From contig DNYS01000183.1 of assembly GCA_003506735.1 (NCBI GenBank), positions 608-8,136 of the forward strand: a DNA stretch of 7,529 bases, in the 5' to 3' direction. Positions within the stretch are counted from its first letter, which is position 1. The number at the start of each line of letters is the position of its first letter. The stretch is from Nitrospinota bacterium. Lineage in GTDB: Bacteria > UBA8248. Below are positions 1 to 6,700 of the stretch, piece by piece. The position numbers were made by a program, and so were the translations under genes. The notes beneath the pieces were generated by a model. The model was not told the DNA's origin, searched no databases, and saw nothing but the letters and a program-made list of their open reading frames with translations.

Positions 1-1432
1 AAGTAACCGACCTTGGCGGAAAGACCGTGATCCCCGGTTTGATCGACAATCATGTTCACCTAATCCGGGAGTCCACATACTGGACGCAGGAAGTCCGCTT
101 CGACGGGGTGACCTCCCGCAAAAAGCGCTCGGGATGATACGCGCGCAGGCGAAGAAACTGAAACCGGGAGAATGGATCACCGTCATCGTGGGTTGGACGG
201 AGGATCAGTTCATCGACGAGAAAAAGGGTTTCAGCCTGAAAGAGCTGGACGAGGCCGCCCCGAACAACCCCGTGTACATCCAGCGGCTGTTCAACCGGGC
301 CTATCTCAACAGCCTGGCCTTGAAGATTGCCGAAATCACGGACAAAACGCCGGACCCCAAGCGGGGCAAAATCGTGCGCGGCAAAAACGGAAAGGCCACC
401 GGCATGCTCGCGGGCCGCGCCTAGCGGGGTGTCCGGAGGAAAATCAGCAAACTTTCATTCAAGGAAAAAATGGCGAGCGCCCGGGCCATTACCGCCGAGC
501 TCAACCGCGTCGGCATCACCGCCGTCCTCGACGTGGGCGGAGGAGGAAGGTACAAGTCCGGCTACAAAGTGTTTAAAAAACTGAGAAACGAGAACAACCT
601 GACTGTCCGCACCTTCTACACTATGTTTCAGCCCAAGGCGAAAAAACTTCTCAAGAAACTCAAGGAAAATTTCCCTCCCTCGGGCACGGACACCTTTTAC
701 CGTCTCATCGGAATCGGCGAGACGTTCTACCGCCCCCTTCACGACAACACATTCCGGAAGTTCAAGACGAGCGGCAAGCACGCCGCCAAGCTGCTGGAAC
801 TCGCGCGGGCCGCGGCCGGCACGGAATGGCACATTCATATGCACGCCACACTCGATGAAACCGGCTCCCATGTACTGGATAACTTCGAGCGGGCGAATCG
901 GGCCACTCCCCTGAAACCGTTGCGCTGGATTTTTGCCCACCTGGACGCTGTCGGCCCCAAAAACATCGCCCGGATGAAGAAGCTCGGGATGATGGCGGCC
1001 ATCCATAGCCGTCCCACCATCCAGGGCCGGATGTAGATCAAAAAATTCGGCAAGAAAAAGGCGTTTGGCATGCCGCCGATGCGCGCCATTCAGGCGAGCG
1101 GCGTGCGCTGGGGGCTCGGAACGGACACCCTCGGGGTAGCGCCCTATAACCCCTTCTACTCGCTCTGGTGGGCCACTACGGGCAAGATGCTCGACGGGTC
1201 GGTCGTTCACAACCAGACCGTAATCCGGAAAGACGCGCTCATCGCCCACACGCGCTCGAATGCTTACTTTCTTTTTCAGGAAAAGAATCTAGGCTCTATC
1301 GAAAAGGGAAAGCTCGCTGATTTCGTGGTTCTCGACCGGGACTATATGACAGTCCCGCTGGACGAGATCAGGGACATCCGCCCCGTGATGACGGTGGTGG
1401 GCGGAAAAACGGTCTTCGGCGCGATTAACTAA
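1..1432 (+). pseudogene. YtcJ-like amidohydrolase (Amidohydro_3), 5'-truncated and interrupted three times
   Basis: This is a metal-dependent hydrolase of the amidohydrolase superfamily, which cleaves amide or related C-N bonds; the substrate is unknown. The visible start reads VTDLGGKTVIPGLIDNHVH with the HxH metal motif at 51-59. Later come the HIHMH cluster (about 830-844), the FAH histidine (near 938), an HSRPT motif and GLGTDT with the probable catalytic Asp near 1124. The end (GKLADFVVLDRDY, then VVGGKTVFGAIN and TAA) is the usual amidohydrolase C-terminus. About 60 N-terminal residues lie outside the window. Frame 3 runs into TGA at 135-137, but adding one A to the A-run at 120-124 joins it to the frame that continues from 125. 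That frame then has TAG at 422-424 and at 1034-1036, with conserved sequence on both sides of each. The gene converges with the TRAP permease, 41 bp away. Family assignment is secure; whether it is a true pseudogene or a sequence error is open. Confidence 0.82.
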
Positions 1433-1443
1433 ACACCATTTCA

Positions 1444-1468
1444 CGGCCGGGCCGTTTCCGGCCCGCCG
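1444..1468. terminator. Hairpin between convergent genes, possible bidirectional terminator
   Basis: GGGCCG (1449-1454) pairs with CGGCCC (1459-1464) around a TTTC loop. A single bulged C then allows four more pairs (1444-1447 with 1465-1468), giving ten GC pairs in all. It sits in the 41-bp gap between the amidohydrolase stop (TAA, 1430-1432) and the permease stop (TGA, 1474-1476). There is no clean T-run on either side, so it is not a textbook intrinsic terminator. It may still stop or protect the two converging transcripts. Confidence 0.4.
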
Positions 1469-1473
1469 GGGGG

Positions 1474-4086
1474 TCAGGCCGATGCGCTTCTTTCGGCTTC
1501 GATCGGCGCGGCCCCGGTCTTTTCGCTCTGCATATACTGGCGGGCGATCAAGGCCGCCATGAGAACGGTTCCGGCGATCTTCATCCAGGTGACGTAGAAG
1601 AACAGCAGCCCCCCCGCCAGGGCGAACAGGATTCTTTCCCACATCAGGAGATGCCGCCGGACGTAGCCTTCGAGCGCCGCCGAAGTGCAGTAAAAGCCCA
1701 TGAAACCCGTCACCCAGATCATGGCGATCGCGGCCCATGCCGCGTTTTTGTCCATGAGGATGGGCGTATAGGCCATCAGGAAGGGGACGACGTAGAGCGC
1801 CTTGGCGAGCTTGAGGGAGGCGAATCCCGTGCGCATCGGATCGGCCCCGGCGATGCCCGCCGCGATGAACGCGCCCAGCGCAAAGGGTGGGGTCAGCGAG
1901 GCGTCCTGGCTCAGCCAGAGAATCATGAGATGGGCGCTCAGGAGGGGCACGCCCAGCTCCATGAGCGCGGGCACGGCGAGAATCGAGAGCAGGACATAGC
2001 TCGCTGTGATCGTCATCCCCATCCCCATGATGTAGCTCCCGGCGGCGCACAGCAGAATGGCCACCGGAAGGGCGGTCCCGGTGATGCCCAGCCACTGATC
2101 CAGGAAAAAGGAGTAACTCAGGATAATCGCCGAGAATTTGATGCCGAGGCCGGGCATCGAAATGCCCGCGAGGACGATTCCCATTACGCCCGCCGTCACG
2201 CCGATGATGAGCGAATTTTTCGCCCCCTTCTCCAGACCGTCCATCACCCGGGGCGAGGAAAGAACCTCCGTGGCGAGGACGGCCCAGAAAATCGCCTCAT
2301 AGATGCCGAAACCCACCGCCGGGAGAAGCACGAGCACGCCCAGGCCGGCCAGCAGCATCCAGTTCTCCATCAGCGCGTTGCCCGGCGGCTCGGCCTTCGC
2401 CGCCTCCAGGTAGGCCGCCGCCGCCGCATCTGCCTCATCGGGGCTTTTTCCCGAAGCGATCAAGCTTCCCCGGTGTTTTGCGGCGCGGAATTCGAGGCGG
2501 TCGTTTCGCGTGCTCCATTTGGACAGGCCCACCGCGTTCGCGAGAATCGGCGGGAAAGCCAGGAGCCGGGTGTCGTCCCGGAAAAATCCGAGGGCCATCC
2601 CCAGGACGATGGACCACAGGGCCGCGTCAAAAGGAGATCGGCCGATCACCAGGCGGAGAACCAGAAGCAACACCGGAAGCAGCAGGTACCCGTCCTTTTT
2701 CAGGAGGGGCCAGAGCTCCGGAAGCTTCTCCTTGGGCAGGCCGTGAATCCCCTCTATCCCGGATCGAAAGTGAACCGACATGTAGACCGCGAAGTAGTAC
2801 ATCAGCGCCGGAACGAGCGAGATCAGGGCGATCCACCCGTAGTCCGTTTCGGTGAACGCCGCCACCAGAAACGCCGCCGAGCCCATGACGGGGGGGAGGA
2901 GGTGACCGCCGATGGAGGACACCGCCTCGACCGCGGCGGCGTAGTGCGGCTTGAAACCCGCCCGCTTCATCAGGGGGATCGTGAAGGTTCCGGTAATGAC
3001 GATGTTGGCCGCGCCGCTTCCCACCACCGAGCCCACCAAGGCGCTGGAGACGACGGAGGCCTTGGCCGCCCCGCCCCGCAGCCTCCCCACGAGGGCATAG
3101 GCCAGATCGATGAAAACGTCGCCCACCTTGGTCTTTTCCAGGAAAACCCCGAACAGGATGAACAGGAAAACGTAGCTGGCGTAGACGTTCGCGATGACTC
3201 CGAATATACCGGCGGTTCCGTAAATAAAGCCGACGACCTCGTTATAGGAAAATCCCTTGTGGAGGAGGCGCCCCGGAAAGTAGTTCCCGTAGAGCGCGTA
3301 CATGAAAAATGCGATCCCGAGTAGCGGCAGCACCCACCCCAGTATCCGCCGGCACATCTCGATGGAAACGAGGATGGCGATCGTTCCCATGAATACGTCC
3401 GGCCACAGGACGAGCCCCGCCCGGTCCCCGCGGTCGGCGAAATTCACGATGTACTCCACCGTGAAGATCACAACGCCCGCGCACAAAACAAGGTCCACCG
3501 AGGAGGGCCTGTTCTTGGGCGCGCCGCGTCTCGCCGGGTAATAAACAAATGTCAGGATGGCGGTGAAAACGACATAGAAGGGAAGATAAAAATGAAACGC
3601 GTAGATCGACAGCCCCGGGAAATGGAAAGTCTCCCAGATCGCCGACAGGGATTTTTCCTGCGCGGCGGACAGGAACGGCGAAATCACATAGACGAAGACC
3701 TCGCCGAAGCCCAGCATGAGATCGACGGGGGCTTTATTCGCGGCGCCGTAGAGGTAGTAGAAGGCGAACACGAGGGATGAGAGGAAAGTCACCACCCTCG
3801 AGAAAAGGCAAAGACCCGTGACGTAAAACCAGATCAAGGCGGAAAGCCAAAATCCCAGGACGGGAAACAGGGTCTTCTGCCATTCCCAGCCGATCTCATA
3901 CGGGAGAAAGAGGTTGTAGGTCCTTCCCGCCATCGCCAGCTGATAAAAAAGAAACAAGGCCGTCAGAAAGAGTGCGACGGGAAGGTTCTCCCGTTGGAAT
4001 CCGGAAGAAAGCTCCCGGGGGCGAATCGCCTCCGGAGAGAAAATGAACCGCACCCACCCCCACGCCGCGTCGAAAAACTTTTTCAT
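1474..4086 (-). CDS. TRAP transporter fused permease (DctQM, 4TM/12TM type), TAXI-associated
   Basis: This is the inner-membrane part of a tripartite ATP-independent periplasmic transporter, which uses an ion gradient to import a solute handed over by the binding protein encoded just upstream. The 870 residues hold many hydrophobic segments: an N-terminal part (about 35-245) that should include the small-subunit-like 4TM region, followed by the large DctM domain. DctM signatures are VGSGAANIVITGTFTIPLMKR (355-375, where G and N residues are conserved), SIGGHLLPPVMGSAAF (391-406), GMGMTITASYVLL (688-700) and the SLTPPFALGAFIAAGIAG stretch (730-747). Residues 504-575 form a hydrophilic, Ala-rich insert between membrane segments. 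The protein is longer than many fused permeases (roughly 620-700 residues). The ATG follows an in-frame TGA directly and has GAGG seven bases upstream, fixing the start. The frame is intact. The substrate cannot be read from the sequence. Confidence 0.95.
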   Translation of the reverse strand: MKKFFDAAWGWVRFIFSPEAIRPRELSSGFQRENLPVALFLTALFLFYQLAMAGRTYNLFLPYEIGWEWQKTLFPVLGFWLSALIWFYVTGLCLFSRVVTFLSSLVFAFYYLYGAANKAPVDLMLGFGEVFVYVISPFLSAAQEKSLSAIWETFHFPGLSIYAFHFYLPFYVVFTAILTFVYYPARRGAPKNRPSSVDLVLCAGVVIFTVEYIVNFADRGDRAGLVLWPDVFMGTIAILVSIEMCRRILGWVLPLLGIAFFMYALYGNYFPGRLLHKGFSYNEVVGFIYGTAGIFGVIANVYASYVFLFILFGVFLEKTKVGDVFIDLAYALVGRLRGGAAKASVVSSALVGSVVGSGAANIVITGTFTIPLMKRAGFKPHYAAAVEAVSSIGGHLLPPVMGSAAFLVAAFTETDYGWIALISLVPALMYYFAVYMSVHFRSGIEGIHGLPKEKLPELWPLLKKDGYLLLPVLLLVLRLVIGRSPFDAALWSIVLGMALGFFRDDTRLLAFPPILANAVGLSKWSTRNDRLEFRAAKHRGSLIASGKSPDEADAAAAAYLEAAKAEPPGNALMENWMLLAGLGVLVLLPAVGFGIYEAIFWAVLATEVLSSPRVMDGLEKGAKNSLIIGVTAGVMGIVLAGISMPGLGIKFSAIILSYSFFLDQWLGITGTALPVAILLCAAGSYIMGMGMTITASYVLLSILAVPALMELGVPLLSAHLMILWLSQDASLTPPFALGAFIAAGIAGADPMRTGFASLKLAKALYVVPFLMAYTPILMDKNAAWAAIAMIWVTGFMGFYCTSAALEGYVRRHLLMWERILFALAGGLLFFYVTWMKIAGTVLMAALIARQYMQSEKTGAAPIEAERSASA

Positions 4087-4093
4087 TCACCAT

Positions 4094-4097
4094 CCTC
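4094..4097 (-). promoter_or_regulatory. Ribosome binding site of the TRAP permease
   Basis: GAGG on the minus strand lies seven bases before the ATG at 4086-4084. An in-frame TGA immediately precedes that ATG, so no upstream start is possible in this frame. Confidence 0.75.
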
Positions 4098-4135
4098 ACG
4101 CACCGGAATCCGAAATGCGGGCGCCGCCGGAAGAA

Positions 4136-4169
4136 GCCCCCCGGAGCGGCGGAAAACCCTCCGGGGGGC
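4136..4169 (-). promoter_or_regulatory. Perfect 11-bp GC hairpin between binding protein and permease genes
   Basis: GCCCCCCGGAG (4136-4146) and CTCCGGGGGGC (4159-4169) are perfect reverse complements around a 12-base loop. The stem lies 57 bases after the TAXI stop codon and about 50 bases before the permease start. On the transcribed (minus) strand it is followed by TTCTTCC rather than a U-run, so complete termination is unlikely. In binding-protein transporter operons such stems often protect the upstream message or lower read-through, giving more binding protein than permease. That role here is inference. Confidence 0.6.
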
Positions 4170-4226
4170 CACTTGGAACTCAAGAAAACCGAACCGGCAT
4201 CCCCTCTTCCAGAATCGGGAAAGGGC

Positions 4227-5225
4227 CTAGTTCACATCGTACCCTTTCGACTTCCAGAAGCGGGCCGCGCCGGGATGGAGCTTCATGTTGAAGTTGCCCA
4301 TCTGCTTGATGAATTCGCCCGATTTGGAGGCGAAGTCCAGGCCGATCTTCCAGCCCTTGAAGACGTTGATCAGGAAGTCCCGGTTCGCCTTGTCGTAGGT
4401 GCGGCGCGTGACCTCGTAGATGACGTCGTTGGAAACGTCCTTGTTGGCGACGGCGAAAATGGTGTAGGCGACGGTTTTGAATTTCTTGCCCTTCATGCCC
4501 TGATACGCGCTCGCGTCCTTGTTCGCCTTGTAGTAGCCCGAACTCATGGCGACGAATTTGTCGCGCACTTCGTCGGGAATGCTGAGAATCCGGAGGGGTC
4601 CGCTACGGGAGGCGCGCAGAATCGCGGGCGCGGGGACCGGGTTCGGGATTGCGAAGGCGTCGAGCTTGCCATCGATCATGTTCGTCGCGGCCTGCGACCA
4701 GCCCATGTAGTCCTTGCGGATCTTGCCCGTGACTTTGATGTTGTCGGTGATGAACTTGAGCATGAAGAGGGTGGAGCTCCCCCGCGGGCCCATGTTCACC
4801 CGTTTGCCGGCCAGATCGTAATAGCTCTTGATGCCGGATTTGTGGAAGGTCGCCACCTGGAACCAGGAGGTCGAGACGGGTCCGATGCCGCGGATGGTCA
4901 TCATCGCCTTGCCCTTGTGGAAGGGCTTGTGCTTCCGCTGGATAAAATCGACGAAGATCCCGTTCGTCATTCCGATGGCCGAGCGCCCGCTGGCCACGAG
5001 GCGGGTATTGGCGACAAACCCCTTGGATTCACGGTTGGTGATGTTGACGGTTTTGCTCGTCTTGTTCACCGCCTCGGCGAGCCCGGCGGCCATCCGGAAG
5101 GCGCCCGCGCCCTTGCTGGCGCCGACGATGGTGATGTTGGCGGCGGCGTGGGCCTCGAGCGCGAAAAAACCTCCCGCTAAAAGCGCGGCGGCCGCCACGG
5201 TCAGATATCCTCTGTACGTACGCAT
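4227..5225 (-). CDS. TAXI-family TRAP transporter solute-binding protein
   Basis: This is the periplasmic solute receptor of the TRAP transporter, expected to bind its ligand between two lobes and dock on the fused permease encoded downstream. The 332-residue form starting at ATG 5225 has a standard signal peptide: MRTYR, a hydrophobic core (about 7-23), then AHA followed by Ala near residue 27. Family features in the mature part include the opening ITIVGASKGAGAFRMAAGLAEA, the segment SGRSAIGMTNGIF, DLAGKRVNMGPRGSST, GWSQAATNMIDGKLDAFAIP and the C-terminal LHPGAARFWKSKG. Length fits TAXI proteins (about 320-340). An earlier in-frame ATG at 5261 would add 12 residues encoded partly by the ribosome binding site and would spoil the signal peptide, so it was not chosen. 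It ends in TAG. TAXI ligands are mostly unknown, with glutamate or dicarboxylates reported for a few. Confidence 0.93.
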   Translation of the reverse strand: MRTYRGYLTVAAAALLAGGFFALEAHAAANITIVGASKGAGAFRMAAGLAEAVNKTSKTVNITNRESKGFVANTRLVASGRSAIGMTNGIFVDFIQRKHKPFHKGKAMMTIRGIGPVSTSWFQVATFHKSGIKSYYDLAGKRVNMGPRGSSTLFMLKFITDNIKVTGKIRKDYMGWSQAATNMIDGKLDAFAIPNPVPAPAILRASRSGPLRILSIPDEVRDKFVAMSSGYYKANKDASAYQGMKGKKFKTVAYTIFAVANKDVSNDVIYEVTRRTYDKANRDFLINVFKGWKIGLDFASKSGEFIKQMGNFNMKLHPGAARFWKSKGYDVN

Positions 5226-5228
5226 GAA

Positions 5229-5235
5229 CTCCCCC
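5229..5235 (-). promoter_or_regulatory. Ribosome binding site of the TAXI binding protein
   Basis: The minus strand reads GGGGGAG, then TTC, then ATG at 5225-5223. Spacing is short but usable. The site supports the start that gives a proper signal peptide over the ATG at 5261. Confidence 0.6.
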
Positions 5236-5306
5236 TTTGAAAAAATACAATTTAGTTGCATTCGGTTCAGAGGAGTCTACCCGAACGGAAGGATTTGGCC
5301 AATAAG

Positions 5307-5336
5307 TAATTCGGGAATTTTCCCCCTTAATTCGGG
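5307..5336. promoter_or_regulatory. Operator-like paired 9-bp direct repeats upstream of the TRAP operon
   Basis: TAATTCGGG occurs at 5307-5315 and again at 5328-5336, exactly 21 bp apart, or about two turns of the helix. Between them is an inverted repeat GGGAA-TT-TTCCC (5313-5324). The block is AT-richer than its surroundings and lies about 80-110 bp upstream of the TAXI start, where a regulator could bind. No convincing -35/-10 pair was found; TAAATT near 5250 on the minus strand is a weak -10 candidate. The function is inferred from layout only. Confidence 0.3.
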
Positions 5337-5418
5337 CCCTCCGGACGGCCCGGCTTACCGCCCACAGGCCCGTTTCCGGGGGGTTAGGGGGGCTTGACGC
5401 GCGCCAGCAAACTGCGCT

Positions 5419-5454
5419 GGGTCCGGAGAGGGGGTTTTGGGGACTATGCGGGGG
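5419..5454 (+). other. G-quadruplex candidate
   Basis: Four G-tracts occur in 36 bases: GGG (5419-5421), GGGGG (5430-5434), GGGG (5439-5442) and GGGGG (5450-5454). The loops are 8, 4 and 7 bases. The G-rich strand is the template strand for the TRAP operon, about 200 bp upstream of its first codon. Formation in the cell is unproven, and high local GC makes chance occurrence possible. Confidence 0.35.
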
Positions 5455-5490
5455 CGCGCGAAATTACGCGCGGCTTGGCGCATTTTCTTG
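5454..5490. repeat. Diverged GC-rich direct repeat, copy A
   Basis: The 37-bp unit begins GCGCGCGAA, continues through CGCGCGGCTTGGCGCA and ends near TTCTTG. It aligns without gaps with 5521-5557, with 28 of 37 positions identical by eye. It lies in the gene-free region upstream of the TRAP operon. Confidence 0.4.
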
Positions 5491-5520
5491 AATTTTCTTC
5501 CGAAAGAACCGGAAACCAGG

Positions 5521-5557
5521 GCGCGCGAATCTGCCCGCGCCTCGGCGCAATTGCCTG
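5521..5557. repeat. Diverged GC-rich direct repeat, copy B
   Basis: This second copy begins GCGCGCGAA, continues through CCGCGCCTCGGCGCA and ends near TGCCTG. It starts 67 bp after copy A. It may be a decayed member of a dispersed intergenic repeat family; no third full copy is visible in the window. Confidence 0.4.
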
Positions 5558-5682
5558 AAATTCGCAGCGGATCGGGCCAAAGCGTTTCGAAATATTCGCC
5601 CTAGGGGGGTATTTGGGGGCCAGCGCCCGCTCACGATCATGGCGCCCGAAATCTCAAGGCCCGCTTCGAGAGGGTGCTGACT

Positions 5683-6063
5683 TCAAGCAGCGCGACGCCG
5701 CTCGGTGAACAATCCCGCCAGTAGGATCGCGGCGATATTCGCCAGATAGGACCCCCAAACCGGCCATGCGCCAAAGTAAGCCCATGGGCCTATATCGAGA
5801 GTTGGATAAACAACATCGCTCCATAGGCGCACTGCGGTTAGAACACCGGCGAGGTTCCCTGCCTCGGCGACGCGGTTGCCCTCGATATCCCATGTGCAGA
5901 AGACACCAATAACGGCGGCGGCCGCGAACGAGGGGAAAAAAAGGAGCTTTTCGGGACGGGCAAGGCCATATACATGAATGAGAATGGTGCCGCCAAGACC
6001 CATTAATATCACGTGGAAGGCGAGGCAAACGAGCAGCCGCGCCCACTTGCGGGCACCTTTCAT
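5683..6063 (-). CDS. Small integral membrane protein of unknown function
   Basis: I do not recognise this protein. From the chosen start it has 126 residues: a basic N-terminus (MKGARKWAR), a long hydrophobic segment (about 10-33), a second one (about 41-60, FPSFAAAAVIGVFCTW), a more polar middle (IEGNRVAEAGNLAGVLTAV, then LWSDVVYP) with a Trp/Gly-rich loop, and a last helix (about 100-118) before a basic tail ERRRAA. Three or four membrane passes are likely. The frame opens further up to an ATG at 6108, which has GGAGG only one base away, too close to be ideal. The ATG at 6063 gives a more natural membrane-protein N-terminus but only a weak GGGA 12 bases upstream, so the start is uncertain. 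It is transcribed divergently from the oxidase-like gene at 6142, so the two may share a control region. Confidence 0.6.
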   Translation of the reverse strand: MKGARKWARLLVCLAFHVILMGLGGTILIHVYGLARPEKLLFFPSFAAAAVIGVFCTWDIEGNRVAEAGNLAGVLTAVRLWSDVVYPTLDIGPWAYFGAWPVWGSYLANIAAILLAGLFTERRRAA

Positions 6064-6126
6064 GTCTAGCGGCATTCCCGTATATGCTGGTGAGGATGTC
6101 CTGTACATTCCTCCATTTGACCATCC

Positions 6127-6133
6127 AGAGGAG
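6127..6133 (+). promoter_or_regulatory. Strong ribosome binding site fixing a GTG start
   Basis: AGAGGAG ends eight bases before GTG at 6142-6144. This near-consensus site is the main reason for accepting the GTG start of the oxidase-like gene. Confidence 0.75.
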
Positions 6134-6141
6134 ATGCTACA

Positions 6142-6588
6142 GTGCCCTCCATCATCCGCCTTTTTTTAAAAACGAGCCTTATTTGCTTCGTCATCACATT
6201 TGCCTCGGGCGCCCTGTTCATGCTGGCCAATGCCATCTGGCTTATCCCGATGCCGAGAGATGCGCTTCTTCTGCATGCGCATATCGGATTCGTGGGATGG
6301 CTCGGGCTCATGGTTATGGGCGTTGCACTGTGGATGTTCCCCCTCATCCGGGGAACTTACCCAGAAACCAAGGGACGCTACCACCTGCCCACCGTCTATG
6401 CGGTCTATTATCTCACGGTGGGAGGGCTCATCCTCCGAATCATCGGCGAACCCTGGCTATGGCGGTCTGCGCATCCGATCGCACGATTTTTGCTGATTTG
6501 CTCAGGTTTGGCTCAACTCGGAGGGGTCATCCTTTTCGTAATCGTCATTTGGCGGCGCATCCGCGAAGTTACCCCCGGAGTCCTTTAG
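6142..6588 (+). CDS. Four-helix membrane protein resembling a cytochrome c oxidase subunit I/NnrS-type module
   Basis: This 148-residue protein, started by GTG, has four hydrophobic segments at about 9-35, 43-67, 84-103 and 114-138. The second helix carries LLHAHIGFVGWLGLMVMGVALWMFP, with His45 and His47 followed by GW, an internal G and a closing FP. Short proteins annotated as cytochrome c oxidase subunit I-like, and the NnrS group, have the same His-x-His, Gly-Trp and Pro pattern, and in full oxidases such His residues bind heme. Heme binding here is inference from that resemblance. It lacks the length (about 450-550 residues) and the six His ligands of a real subunit I, so it is unlikely to be an oxidase by itself; it may act in heme or gas sensing or as a dimer. 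No other respiratory gene is nearby. It ends in TAG and faces the flavin-barrel gene. Confidence 0.78.
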   Translation: MPSIIRLFLKTSLICFVITFASGALFMLANAIWLIPMPRDALLLHAHIGFVGWLGLMVMGVALWMFPLIRGTYPETKGRYHLPTVYAVYYLTVGGLILRIIGEPWLWRSAHPIARFLLICSGLAQLGGVILFVIVIWRRIREVTPGVL

Positions 6589-6700
6589 GCACAGGCACAT
6601 CGAGGCGAATGATCGGATCCAATGCGGAAAAATTAGCGGGCCAGGCTTCCTCCTTTGAACACGACCAGCCCTTTGAACCTGATTCCCCCACCCATCGGCC

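Larger units (their letters stand above)
5262..5682. other. GC-rich intergenic region without a convincing gene
   Basis: No credible reading frame was found on either strand between the TAXI gene and the small membrane protein gene. The region holds operator-like repeats near the TRAP operon, three paired G-runs and two diverged copies of a GC-rich repeat. It should also contain the promoter of the TRAP operon (minus strand) and the 3' end of the message of the gene at 5683-6063. No clear intrinsic terminator is visible for that gene. Confidence 0.6.

Noticed and set aside
422..1036. General reassignment of TAG to an amino acid
   Set aside because: TAG ends the intact TAXI gene (4227-4229) and the oxidase-like gene (6586-6588) at the expected family ends, so TAG works as a stop here.
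455..1249. Minus-strand open frame of 264 codons
   Set aside because: It is the complement of the interrupted amidohydrolase, whose plus-strand reading has clear motifs throughout.
1651..3324. Long plus-strand open frame of 557 codons
   Set aside because: It lies antisense within the fused TRAP permease, and its translation is rich in Arg, Gly, His and Glu with no domain, typical of the complement of a GC-rich membrane-protein gene.
4173..5180. Plus-strand open frame of 335 codons
   Set aside because: It is antisense to the TAXI gene, which has a signal peptide and family motifs; the shadow protein is low-complexity and acidic.
5262..5682. CRISPR array or tRNA in the gene-free region
   Set aside because: The repeats are only two, diverged and not regularly spaced with unique spacers; no cloverleaf fold could be drawn.
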